Shown here: positions 35,657 through 43,647 of the stretch, piece by piece
Layout: every line of letters starts with the position of its first letter
How positions within the stretch are numbered: position 1 is the stretch's first letter
NCBI RefSeq assembly: GCF_003344765.1
Contig: NZ_QPMH01000002.1
Location: forward strand, 124,001-188,000
Length of the DNA: 64,000 nt
DNA from: Ferruginivarius sediminum
Lineage (GTDB): Bacteria; Pseudomonadota; Alphaproteobacteria; Kiloniellales; Rhodovibrionaceae
Direction: 5' to 3'
The notes under the pieces: model-generated
What the model saw: the letters and a program-made list of their open reading frames with translations, nothing else
Told to the model about the DNA's origin: nothing
The model's database searches: none
Position numbers and translations under genes: made by a program

Positions 35657-36376
35657 TCAGGCCGTCCGGGTTGCCGGTGCGCCCGCCTGCCGGCGCACAC
35701 GCTCGAAAACATGCACCATGAAGGCCGTCGCCACCACCGGTGCGAACAAATTGACCAATGGAATTGTCATCAAGATGGCGATCGGGACACCCGCCACAGC
35801 GATCCGCCCGCCATAGCGGCGGCGAATGCGCTGCACGTCCGGACGGGTCATGCGTCGCACGGCCACCAGCTCAAAGTACTCCCGCCCCAGAAGGTATCCA
35901 TTCAAAGTATAGAACACGACAAGGTTAAAAAACGGTAACAACAAATAAATCGGCAGGACGACCAGGTTGGCCAGGATCGTCACCAGCGCAAGGCTCAGCC
36001 CGTCCTTCACGCCTTCCCAGATCGGCTGCTCATCGGCCGGCGGCAGGTCGCGGTAATAGCGGTCCTCGACGCGCCCGGCGGCGTCCTCCAGGAACAACGA
36101 CTGGGCAAGGCCCATCACGGCCGGGAACATCAGGAAGCTGGCAACCATGACGGCCGCGAAACCGCCCAGGCCGACCAGAACCTCGATGGCGTCGTTCCAG
36201 AAGCCGTCCTCGGCCAGCCGGCCGGCCAACGCCGTTCCGGCATGGTCGATGCCCCACCAGCAAAGCGCCCAGAGCGCGATCAACGCGACGAGCGCCACGC
36301 CCGCGCCGCGCCAGACGATGGCACGCAGGCGCGGGTCGCCAAGTTGCGCGAATGCCTTGAACAATGCGGAAAACAT
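35657..36376 (-). CDS. EI24/CysZ-like membrane protein
   Basis: A 239-residue inner-membrane protein of the EI24 family, with hydrophobic segments at about residues 24-44, 68-90, 128-165 and 195-222. Motifs include FNLVVFYTLNGYLLGREYFELVAVRRM and PLVNLFAPVVATAFMVHVFE. CysZ in enterobacteria carries sulfate; most alphaproteobacterial EI24 proteins are uncharacterised and I would not assign transport. It is divergent from the sugar-kinase gene. Confidence 0.86.
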   Translation of the reverse strand: MFSALFKAFAQLGDPRLRAIVWRGAGVALVALIALWALCWWGIDHAGTALAGRLAEDGFWNDAIEVLVGLGGFAAVMVASFLMFPAVMGLAQSLFLEDAAGRVEDRYYRDLPPADEQPIWEGVKDGLSLALVTILANLVVLPIYLLLPFFNLVVFYTLNGYLLGREYFELVAVRRMTRPDVQRIRRRYGGRIAVAGVPIAILMTIPLVNLFAPVVATAFMVHVFERVRRQAGAPATRTA

Positions 36377-36513
36377 TCCAAGTGTCTAGCGACCAAAGCG
36401 CCGGCGCACAAGCCCGCGGACGGCTCCGCCGGTTGCGGCGCCGCACAAGCTGCGTATACTCGCGCCAGCCCGCACCTCCATCACCACCAACCACGACGAG
36501 GGGGAGACCCGCC

Positions 36514-37521
36514 ATGGCGGAGTCGCATATCGACGTGCTGGGTATCGGCAATGCCATTGTCGACGTGATCGCCCACGCTGACGATGGCTTTCTGGATCAG
36601 CACAGCCTTCCGAAGGGGTCCATGACCCTGATCGACGCCGAGCAGGCACACGCCCTCTACGAGGCGATGGGGCCGGGCACCGAGATGTCGGGCGGTTCAG
36701 CCGCCAACACCATGGCCGGCATCGCCTCGCTGGGCGGCCGCGGCGCCTTCCTGGGCAAGGTGCGCAACGACCAGCTCGGCGGCATCTTCCGCCACGATAT
36801 CCGCGCGGTCGGCACCCGCTTCGACAGCCCGTCGGCGGAAAGCGGACTGCCGACGGCGCGCTGCCTGATTTTCGTGACGCCGGACGCGCAGCGCACGATG
36901 GCGACCTTCCTGGGCGCCTCGACCGAATTCGGCCCGGCCGACATCGAGGAAAGTCTGATCGCCGAGGCCAAGGTCACCTATCTGGAAGGCTACCTCTGGG
37001 ACGCACCGCCGGCGAAGGAGGCGTTCGTCCAGGCTGCGCGCGCGGCGCACGCAGCCGGCAAGCGCGTGGCGCTGTCGCTGTCGGACCCGTTCTGCGTCGA
37101 CCGTCACCGCGAATCCTTCCGGGATCTGCTGGAAGGCCACGTGGATATCCTCTTCGCCAACGAGGCGGAGATCACCTCGCTCTACGAGACGGACGACTTC
37201 GATAAGGCCCTGCAACAAGTTCGCGGCCATTGCGAGATCGCGGCGCTGACCCGTAGCGAGAAGGGGTCCGTCATCGTTGCCAATGACGAGGTGCACGTCG
37301 TCGACGCCGCGCCCGTCAGCAAGGTCGTGGACACGACCGGGGCCGGCGATTCCTACGCCGCCGGCTTCCTGTTCGGGTTCACCCAGGGTTACAAGCTGTA
37401 CGACTGCGGCCGCCTCGGCGCCCTTTGCGCCGCCGAGGTGATCAGCCACGTCGGCGCCCGGCCCGAGGTGGAGCTGAAGGAACTGATCGCCGAGAAACTG
37501 GGAGCCGAAGCCGCTCGATGA
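36514..37521 (+). CDS. PfkB-family carbohydrate kinase, adenosine kinase-like
   Basis: A 335-residue ribokinase-fold kinase. MSGGSAANTMAGIASLGG binds the sugar, KVVDTTGAGDSYAAGFLFG holds the catalytic Asp and anion hole, and FANEAEITSLY is the NEAE-type magnesium motif. The best family match by pattern is the adenosine kinase-like group common in alphaproteobacteria; substrate is not certain. ATG 36514 follows GGGGGAG at good distance. The stop overlaps the typA ATG by four bases, so the two are coupled. Confidence 0.9.
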   Translation: MAESHIDVLGIGNAIVDVIAHADDGFLDQHSLPKGSMTLIDAEQAHALYEAMGPGTEMSGGSAANTMAGIASLGGRGAFLGKVRNDQLGGIFRHDIRAVGTRFDSPSAESGLPTARCLIFVTPDAQRTMATFLGASTEFGPADIEESLIAEAKVTYLEGYLWDAPPAKEAFVQAARAAHAAGKRVALSLSDPFCVDRHRESFRDLLEGHVDILFANEAEITSLYETDDFDKALQQVRGHCEIAALTRSEKGSVIVANDEVHVVDAAPVSKVVDTTGAGDSYAAGFLFGFTQGYKLYDCGRLGALCAAEVISHVGARPEVELKELIAEKLGAEAAR

Positions 37522-39365
37522 CTTATGCACGCCAGGGGGTGACCCCGCGCAACCTCGCCATTATCGCTCACGTCGACCATGGCAAGACCACGCTGGTCGA
37601 CCAGTTGCTGCGCCAGTCCGGCACGTTCCGGGCCAACCAGCAGGTGGCCGAGCGGGCGATGGACAGCAACGACCTCGAGCGTGAGCGGGGTATCACCATC
37701 CTGGCGAAATGCACTTCGATCATGTGCGGCGACAGCCGGGTGAATATCGTCGACACGCCCGGCCACGCCGATTTCGGCGGCGAGGTGGAGCGCATCCTCT
37801 CGATGGTGGATGGCGTCCTGCTTCTCGTCGACGCCGCCGAGGGGCCGATGCCCCAGACCAAGTTCGTGTTGATGAAGGCGCTGGCCCATGGTCTGCGGCC
37901 CATCGTCGTCGTGAACAAGGCCGACAAGCCCGAGGCCCGGCCGTGGGAGGTGCAGGCCGAGGTGTTCGACCTTTTCGCCGCGCTGGATGCGGACGACGAT
38001 CAGCTCGACTTCCCGACGCTGTTCGCCTCGGCCAAGGAGGGCTGGGCGGATACGGACCCCGACGGTCCGCGGGCGTCGATGGAGCCGCTATTCGAGGCGA
38101 TCCTTAACAAGGTGCCGCCCGCCGAGGCGGACGAGGAGGCGCCTTTCTCCATGCTGGCGACGGTGCTGGACGCCGATCCCTATCTGGGCCGGGTGCTGAC
38201 CGGACGAATTCATTCCGGTATCGCAAAGGTCAACATGCCGGTGAAGGCGTTGAAGCGCGATGGCAGCAGCGCGGGCGGCACCGCGCGGCTTACCAAGCTG
38301 CTGGCCTATCGCGGATTGCAGCGCGTGCCGGTGGAAGAGGCGCGTGCCGGCGACATCATCGCCATCGCCGGCCTGGACGGCGCCACGGTCGCCGACACGA
38401 TTTGCGCGCCCGAGGTCAGCGAGCCGATCCCGGCGCGCCCGATCGACCCGCCAACCCTGGCCATGACGTTCTCCATCAACGATTCGCCGCTTGCCGGGCG
38501 CGAGGGGGACAAGGTGACGAGCCGCCTGATCCGCGCGCGCTTGGAGCGCGAGGCGGAGGGCAACGTGGCGCTGGAGATCCGCGAGACCGAGGACAAGGAC
38601 GCCTTCGAGGTCGCCGGCCGTGGCGAATTGCAGCTTGGCGTCCTGATCGAGACGATGCGCCGCGAGGGCTTCGAGTTGTCCATCTCCCGCCCGCGCGTTC
38701 TGTTCCGCCGGGACGAGGCGACGGGGCAGACGCTGGAGCCGGTGGAGCTTGTGCAGATCGACGTCGACGAGGACTATGCCGGCGTGGTCGTCGAGAAGGT
38801 GAGCCAGCGCCGCGGTGAGCTTGTGGACATGAAGCCGTCCGGCGGCGACAAGCAGCGCGTCGTGTTCCGCGCCCCTGCGCGCGGCCTGATCGGCTATCAT
38901 GGCGAGTTCCTGACGGATACCCGTGGCACCGGTGTCATGCATCGCGTCTTCGATAGCTACGAGCCGTACAAGGGCCCGATTCCCGCGCGACGCAACGGCG
39001 CCATCATCGCCCAGGGCCAGGGCGAAGCGGTGGCCTATGCCCTGTGGAACCTGGAGGATCGCGGGGTTCTTTTCATCGACCCGGGCGACATGGTCTACGA
39101 GGGCATGGTGATCGGCGAGCACAACCGCCCCGCCGACCTGGAGGTCAATGCCCTCAAGGCCAAACAGCTTTCCAACGTGCGTTCCGCCGGCAAGGACGAC
39201 GCCATCCGCCTGACCCCGCCACGCCGTTACGCGCTGGAGGAGGCACTGAGCTACATCGGCGACGACGAGCTGGTCGAGGTGACACCGAAATCGTTGCGCT
39301 TACGTAAGAAAACCCTGGACCCACACGTCCGCAAGCGCGAGCAGAAGCTGCGCGATGCCGGATGA
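37518..39365 (+). CDS. typA: Ribosome-associated GTPase TypA/BipA
   Basis: Translational GTPase related to EF-G that assists 50S assembly and stress or low-temperature growth. The 615-residue protein has the G1 motif [17 protein letters not shown], the switch region [27 protein letters not shown] (G3), [12 protein letters not shown] (G4), the second EF-G-like domains and the BipA-specific C-terminal domain ([19 protein letters not shown]). Length matches the family. The gene overlaps an adenosine-kinase-like gene upstream (ATGA) and a transporter gene downstream by 11 bases. Confidence 0.97.
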   Translation: MTYARQGVTPRNLAIIAHVDHGKTTLVDQLLRQSGTFRANQQVAERAMDSNDLERERGITILAKCTSIMCGDSRVNIVDTPGHADFGGEVERILSMVDGVLLLVDAAEGPMPQTKFVLMKALAHGLRPIVVVNKADKPEARPWEVQAEVFDLFAALDADDDQLDFPTLFASAKEGWADTDPDGPRASMEPLFEAILNKVPPAEADEEAPFSMLATVLDADPYLGRVLTGRIHSGIAKVNMPVKALKRDGSSAGGTARLTKLLAYRGLQRVPVEEARAGDIIAIAGLDGATVADTICAPEVSEPIPARPIDPPTLAMTFSINDSPLAGREGDKVTSRLIRARLEREAEGNVALEIRETEDKDAFEVAGRGELQLGVLIETMRREGFELSISRPRVLFRRDEATGQTLEPVELVQIDVDEDYAGVVVEKVSQRRGELVDMKPSGGDKQRVVFRAPARGLIGYHGEFLTDTRGTGVMHRVFDSYEPYKGPIPARRNGAIIAQGQGEAVAYALWNLEDRGVLFIDPGDMVYEGMVIGEHNRPADLEVNALKAKQLSNVRSAGKDDAIRLTPPRRYALEEALSYIGDDELVEVTPKSLRLRKKTLDPHVRKREQKLRDAG

Positions 39366-40725
39366 CAACGGCATCTCCGCCCGCCGCTCCTGGCGCGAGG
39401 CGCTTGCCGTTTATGCCCATCCGCGCGTGGCCGGGATGCTGTTCCTGGGCTTCTCGGCCGGCCTGCCTTTCCTGCTGATTTTTGCGACACTGTCGGCCTG
39501 GCTGCGCGAGGCCGGGGTCACGGCCACGACCATTGGCTTCTTCTCCTGGGCCGGCATCATGTTCTCCATCAAGGTGGTGTGGGCGCCCGTTATCGACCGC
39601 CTGCCGCTTCCTGGCCTGACCCGCTGGCTGGGCCGGCGGCGGGGGTGGATGCTGCTGGGCCAAATCGGGGTGGCCGCCGGCCTTCTGGGGATCGCGGCAA
39701 GCGACCCGGCAGCGGAAGTCGGCCACCTCGCCGTGCTGGCCGTGGCCATCGCGTTTTTCTCCGCCACGCAGGACGTGGCCATCGACGCCTACCGCATCGA
39801 GGCGGTGGAGCGGCGCGTGCAGGGCGCGATGGCGGCGGCCTATATTCTGGGTTACCGCGTCGCACTGCTGACCGGCGGCGCGGGCACGCTCTACATCGCC
39901 GAGTTCGTGTCCTGGTCGAGCGCCTATACGACCATGGCCGCGCTGATGGGCGTGGGCATGGCGACCGTCCTGCTCATCCGCGAGCCGGAGACGACGCGGG
40001 ATCGAGCGCGGCTTGCGGCGGAAGATCTTCCAGCGTCATTACGCAACCGGAACTTTTCTCCGAGGGCGAGGATGACACTGGGTTGGCTCTACAGCGCGGT
40101 CGTGTGCCCGTTCCTGGATTTCTTCCGCCGCTATGGCCGTACGGCGCTGCTGGTCCTGCTTTTCGTCGGCGTCTATCGCCTGTCGGACATCACCATGGGG
40201 GTGATGGCGAACCCCTTCTATATCGATCTCGGCTTCACCAAGGCCGAGATTGCCAGTGTCACCAAGGTCTTCGGTTTCTTCATGTCGATTGCCGGCGCCT
40301 TCCTGGGCGGCCTGCTGGTCGCGCGCATGGGCGTTTTGAAGCCGCTGGTCCTGGGCGCTGTCCTTGTGGCCGGGACGAACCTGCTGTTCGCGTGGATGGC
40401 GCATGCCGGACCCGACCTGCGGCTGCTGACAGTGACCATCAGCGCGGACAACCTCTCGGGCGGGCTGGCCGGCGCGGTGTTCGTGGCCTACCTTTCGTCG
40501 CTGACCTCCACCGCCTACACGGCTACGCAGTATGCGCTGTTCTCCTCGTTGATGACCCTGCCCGGAAAGTTCATGGGCGGCTTCTCCGGCGTGGTGGTGG
40601 ATTCTTACGGCTATGTGGAGTTCTTCCTGGTGGCCGCCGGCATCGGTTTGCCGGCTATCGCGCTCGCCATCGTGATCCTGCATCGAGGCAAGGGGCTTCA
40701 GCCCGGCATCGCCGGCGCGGAGTAG
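39355..40725 (+). CDS. ampG: AmpG-like MFS transporter (muropeptide permease)
   Basis: A 456-residue inner-membrane protein with about 12-14 helices. The opening MLFLGFSAGLPFLLIFATLSAWLREAGVT, the segment FFSATQDVAIDAYRIE and YVEFFLVAAGIGLPAI match AmpG, which imports anhydromuropeptides for peptidoglycan recycling. The sequence includes the AmpG-type TSTAYTATQYALFSSLMTLPGK region. No ampD or beta-lactamase gene is near. The start overlaps typA by 11 bases. A hairpin (TAGCGG/CCGCTA, 40723-40738) overlaps the stop codon. Confidence 0.9.
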   Translation: MPDDNGISARRSWREALAVYAHPRVAGMLFLGFSAGLPFLLIFATLSAWLREAGVTATTIGFFSWAGIMFSIKVVWAPVIDRLPLPGLTRWLGRRRGWMLLGQIGVAAGLLGIAASDPAAEVGHLAVLAVAIAFFSATQDVAIDAYRIEAVERRVQGAMAAAYILGYRVALLTGGAGTLYIAEFVSWSSAYTTMAALMGVGMATVLLIREPETTRDRARLAAEDLPASLRNRNFSPRARMTLGWLYSAVVCPFLDFFRRYGRTALLVLLFVGVYRLSDITMGVMANPFYIDLGFTKAEIASVTKVFGFFMSIAGAFLGGLLVARMGVLKPLVLGAVLVAGTNLLFAWMAHAGPDLRLLTVTISADNLSGGLAGAVFVAYLSSLTSTAYTATQYALFSSLMTLPGKFMGGFSGVVVDSYGYVEFFLVAAGIGLPAIALAIVILHRGKGLQPGIAGAE

Positions 40726-40755
40726 CGGTTAGCCGCTATCGCGCCGTTGCGAAAG

Positions 40756-40774
40756 TGGTATTATAAGAATACCA
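40756..40774. promoter_or_regulatory. Perfect 7-base inverted repeat upstream of the YbaK-like gene
   Basis: TGGTATT-ATAAG-AATACCA, in an AT-rich patch 37 bases before the YbaK-like start. It contains a TATAAG that could be a -10 element, so a repressor bound here would block transcription. No convincing -35 is visible. Confidence 0.35.
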
Positions 40775-40810
40775 TGACGCCGTCACTCCGAGCGTTCAGT
40801 GAGGCCCGCC

Positions 40811-41311
40811 ATGACTGCCTCTCAAACCATTGCGCGCTTCCTTTCCGACAGCGGCGTCTCGGCGGCTGCCCGCAGCCACCCGCGCAGTGCTACCGCGGCC
40901 CAGGCGGCGCATTTCGCCCATGTCCCGGAAACCGCTTTCGCCAAGGCGGTCGTTCTCAAGGACGATGACGGCTTTTTCCTTGCCGTGCTGCCGGCCTCGC
41001 GAAGCATCGTCCTCGGCGGTCTGTGGCGCGAGACGCACCGGCCGGCGCGACTGGCGGAGGAGGCCGAGATCGCGGGGCTGTTCCCCGATTGCGATCTGGG
41101 CGCCGTCCCGCCATTCGGTGCGGCCTACGGCCTGGACGTGCTGGTCGACGACAGCCTGTTGCGCGAGCCGACCGTCTACTGCGAGGGCGGCGACCACGAG
41201 ACGCTGCTTGAGGTTTCCGGCGCCGATTTCGCCAAGCTGATGGCAAGCGCGCGGCACGGCACCTTCGCGCAGTACCGCGACGCCGACAGCCTCTCGGCGC
41301 ACCCGAGCTGA
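40811..41311 (+). CDS. YbaK/EbsC-domain aminoacyl-tRNA deacylase-like protein
   Basis: A 166-residue single-domain protein of the YbaK/ProX INS superfamily, which removes wrong amino acids from tRNA in trans. The pattern FAKAVVLKDDDGFFLAVLPASRSI contains the conserved Lys of the family, and CDLGAVPPFGAAYGLDVLVDDSL the GxxxPFG loop. This subgroup, with VYCEGGDHETLLEVSGADF near the end, is one of several; the amino acid cleared is unknown. ATG 40811 has GAGG six bases upstream. Confidence 0.88.
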   Translation: MTASQTIARFLSDSGVSAAARSHPRSATAAQAAHFAHVPETAFAKAVVLKDDDGFFLAVLPASRSIVLGGLWRETHRPARLAEEAEIAGLFPDCDLGAVPPFGAAYGLDVLVDDSLLREPTVYCEGGDHETLLEVSGADFAKLMASARHGTFAQYRDADSLSAHPS

Positions 41312-41499
41312 GGGTGCGTGGGTTTTGTATTCCGGTAACGGTTGATTAGCGCGCTGGTTGAGGGCGGCTCTCGCTTCCGCGGCCGCGCGGCATGGCGCAG
41401 TTCCCGCCCGTTTCCGCTTAACGCCTGATATCGAGGGTATCCGGTGGATTACCGGCAGGTTCAGCGCATTCCAGTATACAAGTGATAGTAGAAAATTCT

Positions 41500-41528
41500 T
41501 TGACCAAGGAATAGCGGGCGGCTACAAT
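41500..41528 (+). promoter_or_regulatory. Strong sigma70-like promoter for the aroA operon
   Basis: TTGACC, a 17-base spacer, TACAAT: one mismatch from consensus in the -10 and one or two in the -35. Transcription would start near 41535, which makes an in-frame ATG at 41532 unusable and supports ATG 41562 as the aroA start. Confidence 0.65.
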
Positions 41529-41561
41529 TCGATGAAACCAGAATTGTTAGAAGGCGGAATA

Positions 41562-42890
41562 ATGCCCGCAGAAGACGTCTATTCGCTGTCGCCGCTGAAA
41601 GCCACGCGCGACGCGGCCTTCTCCGCCCGGTTGCCGGGTTCCAAGTCGTTCACCAACCGGGCGCTGCTGCTGGCCGCGCAGCGGGCCGACACCACCGAGG
41701 TCACCAACGCGCTGCACGCCGAGGATACCGAGCTGCTGGCCAAGTGCCTGGACGGCTTCAAGGGCTTGACGGCGGAGAAGACGGCGGACGGCTTCCGTCT
41801 GTCGCGCCGGGCGGGCCGGCTTGGCGCGCCGGACCATGAGCTGTTTATCGGCGGCGCCGGGACGCCCGCGCGCTTTCTGCTGAGCTTTGCGGCGGAGGCC
41901 GACGGCGCGACCGTCGTGACGGGTATCCCGCGGCTTTGCGAGCGGCCGATGGGCCATATCCTGGAGGCGCTGGAGCGTGTGGGCATCGCGACCGAGTGCC
42001 TGCAGACGCCGGGCTGCGTACCGGCCCGGATTCACGGCGGCGAGCCCGTCGGCACCGAATGGGAGATCGACGGCAGCGTCTCCTCGCAGTTCGTCAGCTC
42101 GCTGATGCTGCTGGCCGGGCGCCGGCCCGCCGGCAGCGCGCCGATCACCGTGCGCGTTCCGGGCCATCTGGTCTCGCGGCCCTACGTCGAGATGACCGCG
42201 CAGATCATGAACCAGGTCGGCATCCCGGTGGAGGAGGCCGGCCCGGCGGCCTGGCGGATCACGCCGGCGGAGCCGAAGCCGTCACGCATCGAGATTGAGC
42301 CCGACGCCTCGGCCATGTCGTATGTCCTGGGTGCGGCCGCGATCACCGGCTCGAAGGTCAGCGTGCCCGGCATCGGCTCCGGCTCCAAGCAGGGCGACGT
42401 CGGCTTTGCCCGCATCATGGAGGCGATGGGTTGCCGCCTGACCATGGACGCCGAGCGCATCGAGATCGAGGGCCCGAAGGACGGTCTGCGCGGCGTCGAC
42501 GTCGATATGGAGCTGATGCCCGACGTGGTGCTGACCCTGGCGGTGGTGGCGGCCTTCGCGAAAGGGCCGACGAGGATCACCAACATCGCCAATCTTCGGG
42601 TCAAGGAGTGCGACCGCATCGATGCGGCGGCGACCGAGCTGGGCCGCATGGGCGTGAAGGCGATACAGCACGACGACAGCCTGGAGATCCACCCCGGCGA
42701 CCCGATCAAGCCGGCGCGTATCGAGACCTACAACGACCACCGGGTGGCGATGTCGTTCGCGCTGGCGGGGCTGCTGCGGCCGGGCATCGAGATCGCCGAT
42801 CCCGGCTGTGTCGCCAAGTCCTTTCCGAACTTCTGGGAGGAATACGAGCGTTTCAGGGCTCACCACAGCGCCGAGGCTGAGCATGTCTAA
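41562..42890 (+). CDS. aroA: 3-phosphoshikimate 1-carboxyvinyltransferase (EPSP synthase)
   Basis: Transfers the enolpyruvyl group of PEP to shikimate 3-phosphate in aromatic amino-acid synthesis. In 442 residues all catalytic motifs are seen: LPGSKSFTNRAL (26-35, with Lys28), ERPMGHILEAL, DGSVSSQF, MPDVVLTLAVVAAF (catalytic Asp), RVKECDRI, TYNDHRVAMSF and GCVAKSFPNFW. The PEP-site loop is GGAGTPARFL (97-106) instead of the usual GNAGTAMRPL. ATG 41562 has AAGGCGG five bases upstream and fits the promoter at 41500-41528. The stop overlaps a methyltransferase start by eight bases, so it heads an operon. Confidence 0.93.
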   Translation: MPAEDVYSLSPLKATRDAAFSARLPGSKSFTNRALLLAAQRADTTEVTNALHAEDTELLAKCLDGFKGLTAEKTADGFRLSRRAGRLGAPDHELFIGGAGTPARFLLSFAAEADGATVVTGIPRLCERPMGHILEALERVGIATECLQTPGCVPARIHGGEPVGTEWEIDGSVSSQFVSSLMLLAGRRPAGSAPITVRVPGHLVSRPYVEMTAQIMNQVGIPVEEAGPAAWRITPAEPKPSRIEIEPDASAMSYVLGAAAITGSKVSVPGIGSGSKQGDVGFARIMEAMGCRLTMDAERIEIEGPKDGLRGVDVDMELMPDVVLTLAVVAAFAKGPTRITNIANLRVKECDRIDAAATELGRMGVKAIQHDDSLEIHPGDPIKPARIETYNDHRVAMSFALAGLLRPGIEIADPGCVAKSFPNFWEEYERFRAHHSAEAEHV

Positions 42891-43647
42891 CGCGGTTACC
42901 TCGGACCAATACCTGGACGAGTACGGAACCGGCCTTGTCGGCCGCTGGGACGACCTTGTCGGCTGGGAGGCGCGTTCGAAGTCGGAAGGGGCGTTCTTCC
43001 TCGACCTCCTGCGCGAGCATGGCGCGCGGCGCATACTGGACGCCGCCACCGGCACGGGCTTCCACGCCGTCGCCTTTGCCGACGCCGGTTATGACGTGAC
43101 GGCCGTCGACGGCGCCCCGGAGATGGTCGCCAGGGCGCGCGCGAACCTGGCGGCGCGCGGCTATCCGGGCGTGGCTTGCGAGGTCGCCGACTGGCGCGAC
43201 CTGGCGGCGACGGCCCCCGGTCCGTTCGACGCCGTAGTGTGCCTGGGGAATTCCTTCGGGCACCTGTTCTCCGAGGCCGACCTCGCCGCCAGCCTGCGCA
43301 GCTTTTACGAGGTGCTGTCGCCGGGCGGCCTGTTCGTTCTGGATTCGCGGAACTACGACCGTGTCCTCGACGGCACCGCCAGTTGCGGCAATCGCAACTA
43401 TTGCTGCGTGGGCAACGATGCCGACGTCTCGCTCGAGCTTTCCGGGCCGGAACGGGTGACCATCACCTACAAGATCGGCTGTAGCGACGTTTACCGGATC
43501 GAGACCCATCCCTGGCGTCGCGCGGAGCTGAGCGCGGCCATCAGCGGTGCCGGCTTCAGGGGGCTTGAGGTGCACGGCGACTTCCAGGCCGACTTCGACC
43601 CGGCGAGCGTCGAGTTCTTCGTCTATATCGCCCGAAAGCCCGCGTGA
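42883..43647 (+). CDS. SAM-dependent methyltransferase, glycine/sarcosine N-methyltransferase-like
   Basis: A 254-residue class I methyltransferase. The SAM loop is ILDAATGTGFHAVAFADAGY with acidic VDGAPEM; then FDAVVCLGNSFGHLF, LSPGGLFVLDSRNYDRVLDG, and a C-terminal segment ending VHGDFQADFDP..VEFFVYIARK. The RNYD motif after the third strand and the GDFQ segment resemble glycine/sarcosine N-methyltransferases (GSMT, GNMT), which make sarcosine or start glycine-betaine synthesis. No dimethylglycine methyltransferase follows, so the substrate stays open. Its ATG lies inside the aroA end and its TGA overlaps the next ATG (TGATG), so translation is tightly coupled. Confidence 0.82.
   Translation: MSNAVTSDQYLDEYGTGLVGRWDDLVGWEARSKSEGAFFLDLLREHGARRILDAATGTGFHAVAFADAGYDVTAVDGAPEMVARARANLAARGYPGVACEVADWRDLAATAPGPFDAVVCLGNSFGHLFSEADLAASLRSFYEVLSPGGLFVLDSRNYDRVLDGTASCGNRNYCCVGNDADVSLELSGPERVTITYKIGCSDVYRIETHPWRRAELSAAISGAGFRGLEVHGDFQADFDPASVEFFVYIARKPA

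Noticed and set aside
41358-41561. N-terminal extension of aroA upstream of 41562
   Set aside because: The extension has no EPSP-synthase similarity and would start upstream of the promoter at 41500-41528.
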